A DNA stretch of 64,000 nt from Pardosa pseudoannulata (lineage: Eukaryota; Arthropoda; Arachnida; Araneae; Lycosidae), in the NCBI GenBank assembly GCA_032207245.1, contig CM063498.1, forward strand, positions 94,375,301-94,439,300. Reading direction: 5' to 3'. Positions 39,601 through 44,485 of the stretch are shown here, piece after piece (the stretch's first letter is position 1; the number at the start of each line of letters is the position of its first letter). The position numbers were made by a program, and so were the translations under genes. Under the pieces are notes generated by a model. The model saw only the letters and a list, made by a program, of their open reading frames with translations, was not told the origin of the DNA and ran no database searches.

Positions 39601-42600
39601 AATGCCTAAAACAGAAACTTTTTTAGTAGGTATTACTGTGTATGGATATGCATACATATGCAGTATAATATACTTATCAGGTTGTATAGTGAAGAAAAAA
39701 TTAATTTCCAGACTAATCGTATATGTTGAACAAACTAAAATAAATGTATAAATTTAGGCTCATTTTCAGTTGGTTGTTTCATTTTTTTTTTTTTTTTTTT
39801 TTTTCTAGCTAAACTCAATTTTGAAAAAAAGAATGTATTATGATGGAAAAATTACTTTAGAAAATATTCTTAAAAAATATATTCAAGTTGAAGCTCCTGT
39901 AAGTAAACTATTTTTTCAAAATGTTTCACTTTGTTTTATTGTAACATATATTTGTGAAAGTATTTAATCTATTTAGTCATTTTTTTTATCCTACTGATGT
40001 TAAATTTTCTATCTTTAAACATTGTCATGAAACTGTGTGCATGTGACTACTAAAACCATTATTAATACATATTTTGTTAATATTTGATGACAGTAAATAT
40101 CCATTTCTTTACTATTGTAATTTTGCTTTAGAAAACATCACCTTTTGAAGCATTATCTTTGTTGGGAGAAGTATTAAAACTCAAGGATATTAGTATGTTG
40201 TCACTGGAAATATCAGTAAGTAACATCGATATACACTTAGAATTAAAATTGCGTAAAGCATAATAAAAGATTTTTTTATTTTGCCTTATATTTTTTGTTT
40301 TATTTTATTTAAATTTAAAACATATTAAAAAGTTAATGATGCCTCTGAAATCTCCATATTATTATAATATTATATTAAATTATACTATTTCATAGTCAAT
40401 AAGGCACAGCAACTGGTTTTTAACTTCACCCTATATATTTGTTGAGATTTATATGTTTTAAATGTAATTATTATCTTTTACTACCCTTTAGGGTGTTATT
40501 CGAAGTTACCCTGATGCCACAGTAGATCAACTAATAGCTTTAGTTATGCTACGAGGAGATGTGTCTAAAAATGAAGCTAGATTAGTAAGTATTGTTTTTG
40601 ATGTTATTGCAAAATTTGATTTTATGAATGTTTAGTTTATGCATATTTTCCTTGTCTTTGCACAGCCTCTGCGAATTACAATAATACAGCAGTTACACTT
40701 GTTTCCATATGTATACAAAGGGAGTGCATATATATATATATATATATGCATATATATGTTTGTATGTATATTTGTTCTTTATACAATTGTCATAGAGTCA
40801 ACAAAACTTTGACAGGCATTCTTTGATACCACCTAAAGATTACTATCTATATTATAATCTCTTTTTTACTCTAAAAAAACTAAACTCCCTGGCACTACAG
40901 CCTTCCACATGGGTCCATGGCATATGATGTGAATCTCTGTAATCAAGACCAAGGGCCTTGGGGTGTGAAGCATATATCCTGGTTAGGTGGTCAAACTTAC
41001 GCCGAACCCCCAATGTTTAGTTCCCAAGCATGCTTGGTCCTGAGTTTATCTACCCACTGAAAGAAAGAAAGGTTGGGTCATCCTTGCCCAGCCCGAAGAC
41101 CAAACCTCAGACCTGTGTCTTGAGAGTACAAAGAACTACTCCAATGCCACTGGGATTCCTTTTATACTCTATTATATTAAGTAAAACCTCAATATAACAA
41201 ATTTTAATATTCACAGTTGTTGATAAATGTCCTTACTTCAATTCTACAAAAAATTAATATATCTCCTGAAATAAAAATGAATTTAAAAATTTTAAGCAAT
41301 TCTGAAAGCCTACAGTTTGATATATATTTTATTAAAATCAGGCATATTATTTAAAATTTATAAATATTCATATACATTTTTCAATAGAATGTTTATGTGA
41401 TTCATCTTCTGCAAGTGCAATTTTTAAAAATTTCTCTGGATCTAATCATTACTTTATTATTTTAATAATTTTGTGTCTATTATTTTTTAAGAGTGCTACA
41501 GTTTGACCTAATATTGATTTATGGGTTCAAAAATTATTAATTTTTGAACTTTTATGTAGGATGATTTTCTTATTGACTGAATCTAAAGCTACCAAAGTTA
41601 TGTGATCTATCTAAAACTACTTTCATTGGAATTCTACAATATTTTGAGTTGTTTATTATCCTTTTGATTTCTACAAATTAACGTTTCAAGAAAACTCAAC
41701 AAGTGGATAAAAATTTTTAGTTCTGAAAAATATTACATTAATTTTTACTATGTACATAATTTCTCATTTATTTTTTCTTTAATATTTATAATTTAATATT
41801 GACACTAAAATATTTTATTTTCTCTTAAATTTGTGTTATTTTTGTCTAATATTTTTTTTTAACAAATGGTTTCTTTGTTAATTTATCCAGTTTTAAATAT
41901 TTTTCTATTTTTAGTATTTTAATTATTTTATTCTAAATCGTCATTATTTCCTAAGTTTATTATTATCTTTAATTTATTTCTACATAAAAATATCAAATTT
42001 CTATATTTTTGTTTCATTATCATCTGTACTTAATTTTTCCCTCCGTTACATCTTTCTTAATTATTTCAATAACTTTCATTTGAAAGAGTTTAAATTTATT
42101 TTAGTTATGACATCAAATTTATTTAAGTCATTCAGCTGGTAGACATTCACTAAAATCATTTATCTTTTGTGTATTTAGCTTTTACTTTTGTGGTACTTTT
42201 ATTTTTCAATCCAGGCGTATTTGCTTTTAAGTAGAAAGATACTTGAATGGTGTAAATCCATGGTTTAAGTAATAACTATACATGAGGCACATCCAGAAAG
42301 TAAGTTTTCCGATGTTTTCCTCTTTAAAATAAACGTAATTAGCCATGTCAATTGCACGTGCATAACAAATCTATGACGTATTATTTATATGCCAGCTGGA
42401 CAAGTCTCGATTTGTGCCAGTACAGGGGTAACAGTGGTCCAAAATGAAAAGTCTAATTCCTTCTCCCACCGCCTTCAAGGTTCAGTCGGTGATCTTGAAT
42501 ACACAGAGCATTGCGCCAATTGAAATTCATTGTCAGCTCTGTCAGGTCTATAAGCCGAAACTGACACCTGAACACAAAATTCAACACTTAGGAGCAGCAC

Positions 42601-43620
42601 TGATATTTCTACTACAGTATCACGATGGTGGCGACAAGTTCCTCGATAGAATCATCACGGGTAATGAAACTTGGATTTTGCACGTTACCCCTGAAACCAA
42701 GTAGCATCAATGCATTGGCATCATAGTGAATCTTCGGTCAGGACCAAATTCAAACAGATGCTGTCGGTACAAAAAGGGATGTGCACGGTGTTCTGTGACA
42801 GGAAGGCTGGTTCCATTCACAAGCAGCAGAGTTCTACAACAGAGGTATACAAAAGTTTATCCCAAAATACAACAAGTGTCTCAATTCTGGTGGTGGCTAT
42901 GTTGAAAAATAGCTGAAACATTGCTGTACTTGTTGCCAATAAATATGTCCGTGAAAGTGTGAGTTCTTTTTTTCTTTTAAATTGGAAACTTACTTTCTGG
43001 ATGTGCCTCGTATAAGTGAGTATATGTATGTTTATTCTTTACACAAATCCCCATGGTTTGTCATCTGATGTAGAATACTGCCATAAAACATCAAATTTCC
43101 ATTGTGGAGACAAGTATCTATGCAATTAGAAATTACCTGACAGACTTTTATTTGGTCATATATGTTGCAGCATACGATAGTAAAAATTTGCTCTGTCTGA
43201 AAGAGATAATATATATCATATATGTTACAAAAATATATCATCTGAGAAGAGGACATGTCCTCTGTAAAATGTGTATTTGTTCATGAGAGGCAACATGCAT
43301 CAGTTGCCTGTTAAATGTTTTAATATTACACTTATCCCTGATTTAGAGGATTAAACAATGCATGCAGAGTTTTATTTGCAGGTTTAGGAAGTTAGGACTG
43401 ATCAGAAAATTTTGTACTTAAAACTTTTATTTCAAACATACTTTATGAAAAGTTTTTAATAAAAAGTGTGTTGAATAGCACATATATTAATTTTGTTTTA
43501 ATGTCATCCTACTTATATTGTACCTATTTTTTATTTCAGCTTGTTTCAGACATAATGACTGAAATTGGATCACAACATAAAGAAAGGACAATTTTTTCAG
43601 ATATATATGTTTCTTTATAA
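6924..43620 (+). CDS. EXOC3 (Sec6): Exocyst complex component 3 (Sec6), complete 23-exon gene
   Basis: Sec6 is a core exocyst subunit that helps tether secretory vesicles to the plasma membrane before SNARE-driven fusion. Coding exons: 6924-6930, 10024-10151, 13236-13348, 13848-13938, 15242-15348, 17395-17476, 19144-19406, 22222-22327, 23594-23677, 23788-23861, 27996-28091, 28270-28336, 28719-28811, 30852-30945, 32201-32271, 33837-33985, 35028-35099, 37118-37273, 39117-39225, 39809-39898, 40132-40215, 40492-40584, 43540-43620. They join in one frame of 2310 nt (769 residues plus TAA), close to the roughly 750 residues usual for animal Sec6, and every intron is GT..AG. Conserved stretches include '[14 protein letters not shown]' near the N-terminus, 'RIIEREE' with '[10 protein letters not shown]' in the middle, and '[19 protein letters not shown]' near the C-terminus. 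The whole frame is intact. Identity is firm; the first 7-nt exon is the weakest part. Confidence 0.93.
7455..7640 (+). repeat. SINE relic in intron 1
   Basis: It contains 'gtgagtttggatcctactgc', a decayed tRNA B box in the setting seen in the clear SINE copies, followed at the right distance by 'gtgccctgttcccaatctct', resembling their 'gtcctggtctcattagccct'. Strongly diverged. Confidence 0.35.
7863..8078 (+). pseudogene. possible processed gene fragment with one in-frame stop
   Basis: Starting at an ATG just after an acceptor-like TTAGCAG, the frame runs 72 codons to TGA at 8076 with one internal TGA at 7896. Apart from that stop it has balanced, protein-like content ('[11 protein letters not shown]', '[18 protein letters not shown]') and is richer in Gln, Glu and Ala than the surrounding translated noise. 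I do not recognise the family. It lies within Sec6 intron 1 on the same strand, so an old retrocopy or an abandoned exon are both possible, as is chance. Confidence 0.25.
8079..8754. other. intron 1 sequence, nothing recognised
   Basis: AT-rich, no motif-bearing frame, no paired repeat ends. Confidence 0.4.
8755..8850 (+). repeat. SINE 3' part in intron 1
   Basis: It contains 'ggccctagtctcattagctt', 'gagtagattgttgtgctc' and the tail 'aaagtcaaaccaaac', which line up with the 3' half of the SINEs at 44290 and 51688. The tRNA-derived head is missing or unrecognisable. Confidence 0.55.
8929..9259. mobile_element. hAT-type miniature element with perfect 8-bp TSD
   Basis: The ends are CAGGGTTGGGTTTTTGACA and, reversed from the right, CAGGGTTGGCAAGTTTTTGA. 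ATTTGAAG occurs at 8921-8928 and again at 9260-9267 as an exact target duplication. It is 331 bp, AT-rich inside, with no coding remnant. Confidence 0.88.
9260..10023. other. rest of intron 1, with a TA microsatellite
   Basis: A run of nearly pure TA dinucleotides spans about 9367-9434. The rest, including the less AT-rich stretch 9720-9900, shows no motif I can name. Confidence 0.5.
9367..9434. repeat. (TA)n microsatellite
   Basis: About 34 uninterrupted TA units, ending in TGTATGTAA. Likely polymorphic in length and prone to assembly error. Confidence 0.95.
10024..17476 (+). CDS. EXOC3 (Sec6): Sec6 exons 2-6, N-terminal coiled-coil part (residues 3-176)
   Basis: Five exons: 10024-10151, 13236-13348, 13848-13938, 15242-15348 and 17395-17476. 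They encode the helical N-terminal third, rich in Glu, Gln, Leu and Lys, which in the family forms the long coiled coil that packs against other exocyst subunits. Recognisable pieces are '[18 protein letters not shown]', '[18 protein letters not shown]' (human: SQLDGVRTGLSQL), '[18 protein letters not shown]' and '[12 protein letters not shown]'. Exon phases are 1, 0, 2, 0, 2, 0. Donors are GTATAA, GTATGA, GTAAAA, GTTAGT and GTGAGT, several weak. Confidence 0.92.
10767..11519. mobile_element. probable pogo/Tigger-like non-autonomous element
   Basis: The left end CTGTCTGTATCAGTTATATG and the reversed right end CAGTCAGTACCGGCTATATG match at about 15 of 20 positions, and both are flanked by TA, the Tc1/mariner superfamily target. 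The right end with 'gaccatataagcggg' has the look of Tigger-type termini. No transposase remnant was recognised. It lies in Sec6 intron 2. Confidence 0.55.
11520..12084. other. intron 2 sequence, nothing recognised
   Basis: AT-rich with no coding motif. A short local repeat 'catgtacaaagt' occurs twice near 11945-11970. Confidence 0.4.
12093..12747. mobile_element. hAT-type non-autonomous element with perfect 8-bp TSD
   Basis: The termini are CAGAGCCTGATTAT on the left and CAGGATCTGACTAAG reversed from the right. GCCACAAT is found at 12085-12092 and 12748-12755, an exact duplication. Further in, the two ends share 'tgccctgggcacaa' and its reverse complement form, so the inverted relation reaches about 60 bp. 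The element is 655 bp with no transposase frame. Confidence 0.85.
12756..13235. other. end of intron 2, nothing recognised
   Basis: AT-rich up to a T-rich polypyrimidine tract and the acceptor before 13236. Confidence 0.4.
13939..15241. other. intron 4, nothing recognised
   Basis: AT-rich intron. It contains a run of G after T at about 14425-14441 and an open frame at 14905-15114 without any recognisable motif. Confidence 0.4.
15930..16205 (-). repeat. possible tRNA-derived SINE of a second family, reversed
   Basis: On the minus strand, from 16201, it reads 'agccctggtagctcatttgg' and continues 'taaaggtgcag'. TAGCTCATTTGGTA is a good match to a tRNA A box and D arm. A weak B-box-like 'gtttgaggcttgaaa' follows at a plausible distance. 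The body is GC-richer than the intron. It differs from the main SINE family of this window. Confidence 0.4.
16206..17394. other. rest of intron 5, nothing recognised
   Basis: AT-rich with no motif-bearing frame and no paired ends found. Confidence 0.4.
17662..18226. mobile_element. hAT-type non-autonomous element, near-perfect TSD
   Basis: The ends are CAGGGATGAAGTACATTTTT and, reversed, CAGAGATGGTGAAAATATGG; both continue into 'gtgtgtca' and 'ggcacacat' blocks typical of this hAT group. Flanks are GTATAAAG (17654-17661) and GTATAGAG (18227-18234), 7 of 8 identical. It is 565 bp with C- and G-rich runs inside and no transposase remnant. Confidence 0.7.
18235..19143. other. rest of intron 6, nothing recognised
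   Basis: AT-rich intron sequence without recognisable elements. Confidence 0.4.
19144..22327 (+). CDS. EXOC3 (Sec6): Sec6 exons 7-8 (residues 177-299)
   Basis: Exon 7 (19144-19406, the longest at 263 nt) carries the most conserved central block: '[20 protein letters not shown]', '[19 protein letters not shown]' and '[20 protein letters not shown]'. Exon 8 (22222-22327) carries '[10 protein letters not shown]', then '[20 protein letters not shown]'. The exon 7 donor, AG|GTTTCT, is weak, but joining to 22222 restores the conserved 'RIEG' exactly. The 2.8-kb intron between them holds a SINE fragment and a piggyBac-like element. Confidence 0.93.
19507..19645 (+). repeat. SINE fragment in intron 7
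   Basis: It starts within the tRNA-like head at a B-box form 'gagtttgaatcccact', followed by 'tatggatgtttgtagctg', 'taagccctaatctcttta' and 'gaaatactagatcatagtgc'. These blocks match the 44290 and 51688 copies in order and spacing. The A-box end is missing. Confidence 0.6.
19969..21060 (+). mobile_element. piggyBac-like element, internally deleted
   Basis: TTAA at 19965-19968 and at 21061-21064 flank termini CCCTTTCGTGCC and, reversed, CCCTTTTGCGATGGG. The TTAA target and CCYTTT ends are the piggyBac signature. Inside, at about 20435-20560, a broken frame reads '[20 protein letters not shown]' followed by a Ser/Asp-rich run, resembling the acidic N-terminus of piggyBac transposases. The rest of the transposase is missing. 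Subterminal 'gtcacatatacgtgccag' and 'gtcacatatgtgtgccag' are an internal direct repeat 78 bp apart. Confidence 0.72.
21892..22066 (+). repeat. dispersed intronic repeat, copy A
   Basis: Matches 32396-32606 in the same orientation, sharing 'ataatttacataatt', 'tttcagaatatcattattttcactgg' (decayed in the other copy) and 'cagtatcag'. No family recognised. Both copies lie in Sec6 introns. Confidence 0.6.
22328..23593. other. intron 8, nothing recognised
   Basis: AT-rich. Open frames at 22517-22729 (+) and 22898-23158 (-) have no family motif. The latter is less AT-rich and could be a decayed element. Confidence 0.35.
23594..32271 (+). CDS. EXOC3 (Sec6): Sec6 exons 9-15 (residues 300-492)
   Basis: Exons at 23594-23677, 23788-23861, 27996-28091, 28270-28336, 28719-28811, 30852-30945 and 32201-32271. 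Together they encode '[20 protein letters not shown]', '[17 protein letters not shown]', '[20 protein letters not shown]', '[20 protein letters not shown]', '[20 protein letters not shown]' and '[19 protein letters not shown]', all alignable by eye with animal Sec6. This is part of the helical-bundle Sec6 domain. Intron 10 (23862-27995) and intron 13 (28812-30851) each contain a Helitron copy. Confidence 0.92.
24388..24538 (-). repeat. inverted extra copy of the Helitron 3' terminus
   Basis: It starts CTAGCATATAG, then CCCGTCATATGACGGG, and continues for about 150 bp as the reverse complement of 25820-26014, allowing for the long T tract in the latter. The matching 5' terminus for a full reverse element is not seen. 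The two arms could fold into a long stem. Confidence 0.8.
24539..25322. mobile_element. hAT-type non-autonomous element nested in the Helitron
   Basis: The left end is CATGGTTTCCGCGCACCTGG and the right end reversed is CAGGGTATCTGCCAAAATAA. Subterminal 'ggaaagtcatgg' motifs occur several times near both ends. Flanks CATATGTG (24531-24538) and TATGTGTG (25323-25330) agree at 6 of 8 positions, a decayed target duplication. It splits Helitron-derived sequence, so it inserted later. Confidence 0.6.
26105..27420. other. intron 10 sequence with unclassified relics
   Basis: It begins with TACAGTAATATCCTGATTTA, which resembles a pogo/Tigger left end, but no matching right end was found. Open frames at 26249-26446 and 27221-27415 have protein-like composition ('[20 protein letters not shown]' in the latter) without a family I can name. 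Possibly one decayed DNA transposon. Confidence 0.3.
27421..27995. other. end of intron 10, nothing recognised
   Basis: AT-rich up to a TC-rich tract and acceptor TTGTAG before 27996. Confidence 0.4.
29183..29410. mobile_element. possible hAT miniature element, decayed
   Basis: The left part 'caatggtcttcaaactattt' matches the start typical of one hAT group, and 'gtttgagagttgaagccat' near the right end resembles its reverse. The flanking octamers TTGTATAC and TGGTATCG agree at only 5 of 8 positions, so the boundaries are tentative. Confidence 0.35.
29678..30627 (+). mobile_element. Helitron-type element (copy 2) with retroelement insert
   Basis: The left end TCCCTTATATAATAATAGCC follows an A; the right end is a decayed form of the same hairpin (CCATCATATGACTGG), then TTATATGCTAG before T. 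Bases 29700-29890 match copy 1 ('gaagcggttg.acctggaatgg' and 'gttagggttggcaaaatt.aa'-type blocks). Compared with copy 1 it carries about 250 extra bases at 30263-30515. No helicase or Rep remnant, so non-autonomous. It lies in Sec6 intron 13, same strand as the gene. Confidence 0.8.
30388..30513 (+). pseudogene. BEL/Pao pol fragment inside the Helitron
   Basis: One frame reads '[20 protein letters not shown]', a stop (TAA at 30457), then '[18 protein letters not shown]'. This is the pattern found just before the reverse transcriptase in BEL/Pao elements: 'ae..l..L...l..d..lh..Y...l.eYe..g.ie.v'. Only about 42 codons are present, so it is a captured or inserted scrap with no function of its own. 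Confidence 0.6.
30946..32200. other. intron 14, nothing recognised
   Basis: AT-rich with a short AT dinucleotide run near 31008. The open frame at 31860-32090 has no motif. Confidence 0.4.
32396..32606 (+). repeat. dispersed intronic repeat, copy B
   Basis: Same orientation and block order as 21892-22066. It is slightly longer through small insertions. Confidence 0.6.
32935..33733 (+). mobile_element. hAT element with transposase C-terminal remnant and perfect TSD
   Basis: The left end is CAGGGTTGGCATGATTTAAA and the right end reversed is CAAAGTTGGATAAAAAAATC; CTTTAAAA flanks both sides (32927-32934 and 33734-33741). At 33225-33310 a frame reads '[20 protein letters not shown]', the hAT C-terminal dimerisation motif (aSSa.sER.FS..g....s.R). 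The rest of the transposase is gone, so the element is an internally deleted hAT at 799 bp. Confidence 0.88.
33837..39225 (+). CDS. EXOC3 (Sec6): Sec6 exons 16-19 (residues 493-654)
   Basis: Exons 33837-33985, 35028-35099, 37118-37273 and 39117-39225 join with phases 2, 2, 2, 0. They encode the C-terminal helical region: '[17 protein letters not shown]', '[18 protein letters not shown]', '[19 protein letters not shown]', and '[19 protein letters not shown]' (human: EGAEKMVREAEQLRFLF). The segment around residues 510-530 (human VSLKRKY) is the least conserved, but the frame is open and the splice sites are good. Confidence 0.9.
33986..35027. other. intron 16, nothing recognised
   Basis: AT-rich with no motif-bearing frame. 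The open frame at 34003-34257 looks like chance. Confidence 0.4.
35612..35851 (+). repeat. solo LTR with perfect 5-bp TSD
   Basis: The element begins TGTGGAGAATGAA and ends GTGTATGCAACA. CTGAT stands on both sides (35607-35611 and 35852-35856). It contains AATAAA (about 35771) and is GC-richer than the intron. A 240-bp TG..CA unit with a 5-bp duplication and no internal part is a solo LTR left by recombination between two LTRs. Ty3/Gypsy is the likeliest superfamily from size and duplication length. Orientation is from the AATAAA. Confidence 0.85.
36315..36581 (-). mobile_element. hAT-type miniature element with long T tract
   Basis: CATGGTTCTCAAGTTAGG at the left and, reversed from the right, 'gaacaattctaaaatttttt' then 'gccatagaacatttgtcagg' match the layout of the hAT group that starts 'cagtggttctcaaact'. 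Flanks ACTAAACC (36307-36314) and TCTAAACC (36582-36589) agree at 7 of 8. A run of about 44 T at 36497-36538 has expanded inside. The opposite strand reads as poly-Lys, which is not a gene. Confidence 0.6.
36655..36689. repeat. (CA)n(TA)n microsatellite
   Basis: About eleven CA units run directly into six TA units, within Sec6 intron 17. Confidence 0.95.
37274..38735. other. intron 18, nothing recognised
   Basis: AT-rich. Frames at 37663-37920 (-) and 38290-38526 (+) are without motif. The region 37920-38650 is slightly richer in G and C and may be an old, unrecognised repeat. Confidence 0.35.
38740..38973. mobile_element. piggyBac-like miniature element
   Basis: TTAA at 38736-38739 and 38974-38977 flank CCCTTTCAAAGGCC and, reversed from the right, CCCTTTCGTAGGCC (12 of 14 identical). 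Inside, 'gtgggaagattacttcccac' is a short palindrome repeated in part as 'gtgggaagactgattccc'. It is 234 bp, noncoding. The terminal CCCTTTCGT is shared with the element at 19969, so both were probably moved by the same transposase type. Confidence 0.82.
39809..43620 (+). CDS. EXOC3 (Sec6): Sec6 exons 20-23 and stop (residues 655-769)
   Basis: Exons 39809-39898, 40132-40215, 40492-40584 and 43540-43620 are all whole numbers of codons. They end with '[20 protein letters not shown]', '[19 protein letters not shown]' and a short C-terminal tail before TAA at 43618. The last exon matches the position of the family's 'TIIETLEQ...LFKDIVVP' tail but is more diverged. The 3-kb intron before it holds a reversed SINE-like repeat and a deleted mariner. 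Confidence 0.9.
40725..40758. repeat. AT microsatellite
   Basis: Runs of TA with one GC interruption in intron 22. Confidence 0.85.
40885..41165 (-). repeat. possible SINE, reversed
   Basis: GC-richer block. On the minus strand it begins 'cccagtggcattggagtagt', where TGGCATTGGAGTAG resembles an A box, with 'ggtctgaggtttggtctt' at B-box distance. Its tail side reads 'ggaaggctgtagtgccaggg'. Neither box is a strict match, so it may be another short repeat type. Confidence 0.4.
41166..42280. other. intron 22 sequence, nothing recognised
   Basis: Very AT-rich, no recognisable element. Confidence 0.4.
42281..43010 (+). mobile_element. mariner element, internally deleted and mutated
   Basis: TA flanks both ends, and the termini share GAGGCACATCCAGAAAGTAAG with at most one or two differences (left 42284 on, right reversed from 43009). 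The internal frame gives '[16 protein letters not shown]' (N-terminal helix-turn-helix), then jumps to '[14 protein letters not shown]', '[19 protein letters not shown]' and '[10 protein letters not shown]', and ends near '[20 protein letters not shown]'. This is a mariner (DD34D) transposase with two internal deletions, stops and the first catalytic Asp changed to Asn (GNETW for GDETW). It is 730 bp against about 1.3 kb for a full element. Confidence 0.88.
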
Positions 43621-43777
43621 GTGTAAAGAGCTTCACAGAAAAACTTTGAATTATTTCACTTTTAAATTATTATTATCATATGAAGAAGACTTTATTTGAA
43701 GATGATTATTAGCTTAATATCAAACTTTATAATGTATACTGTTTTCAAATATTCTAATAATTTATTATCATATGTCA

Positions 43778-43783
43778 AATAAA
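43778..43783 (+). terminator. polyadenylation signal of Sec6/EXOC3
   Basis: AATAAA lies 158 bases after the stop codon and is followed by T-rich and then GT/TG-containing sequence ('TTTTGTGAATATTTTGTGAGG'-like, 43803 on), as expected downstream of a cleavage site. No other AATAAA lies between the stop and this one. Confidence 0.65.
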
Positions 43784-43809
43784 ATATTTTTTATTAAAAT
43801 TTGAATTTT

Positions 43810-44280
43810 GTGAATATTTTGTGAGGTTGCATTTGTCCTTTTTTTCTCTCTCTAATTTATGTTATTGTAATTTTGAGTAGATAAGCCACACTGACATATA
43901 CACCACACTCAAGTAATTGACGTGAAAGAAAGATCAGATAGCCACTGTGGTGTATACGCTGCATACTATCAACTTTAAGCTCTCCAGTCAAAACCACACT
44001 AATTTTTCTTGTTCAGACTTCCAACACCAAATACAACTGTCATCAACTTGAAATTTTTGTAGCAAAAATTATATAAGAATTTTCATTCTTAGCACATCTT
44101 TGCCCAAGTCAATTCATTTGCATAAGTATAGCACTCACTCATGTTATACACCATGCTATATTGGATTAATATTGTACAGTATAATATGAAAAAAATAATA
44201 AATCTTGTAATAATAGAGGCATGTTATTAAAAATGTTATTTAAAATTTTCTTTTCAGCTCATAAACAAAAAAATAAAGGC
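43810..44280. other. intergenic after Sec6, nothing recognised
   Basis: A 12-14 bp imperfect inverted pair ('atatacaccacac' near 43896 and 'gtggtgtatac' near 43946) is the only structure seen. Confidence 0.35.
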
Positions 44281-44289
44281 CAAATGATG

Positions 44290-44485
44290 GCCAATTAATA
44301 AATAAAGGCCAAATGATGGTCAGGGTACTGGCCTTCGGTACCTGAGTTTGTGGGTTCGAATCCCACTGTGGCATGGATGTTCGTAGTCGTTTGGAATCGA
44401 CTTTAAGCTGTAGGTCCTGGTCTCATTAGCCCTCGTGTTGCAAAAAGTAGACCGTAGCACTCCAAACCAAACCAAACAAACAAAA
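44290..44485 (+). repeat. tRNA-derived SINE, best-preserved copy
   Basis: The head contains a polymerase III B box GGTTCGAATCC (44353-44363, exact match to GGTTCGANNCC) with an A-box-like 'gatggtcagggtactgg' upstream. The body reads 'catggatgttcgtagtcg' and 'ggtcctggtctcattagccc', and it ends in 'ccaaaccaaaccaaacaaac' and A-rich sequence. Just before it, 'aataaaggccaaatgatgg' occurs twice, so the first 20 bp of the element or its target were duplicated. Not a tRNA gene: the acceptor stem does not pair. Confidence 0.8.

Noticed and set aside
43896..43960. Hairpin after Sec6 as a structured RNA
   Set aside because: Arms are short and imperfect with a loop of about 40 bases; nothing beyond chance in AT-rich sequence.
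44345..44370. Possible tRNA gene
   Set aside because: The B box is perfect but the acceptor stem does not pair, and the following body and tail match other SINE copies.
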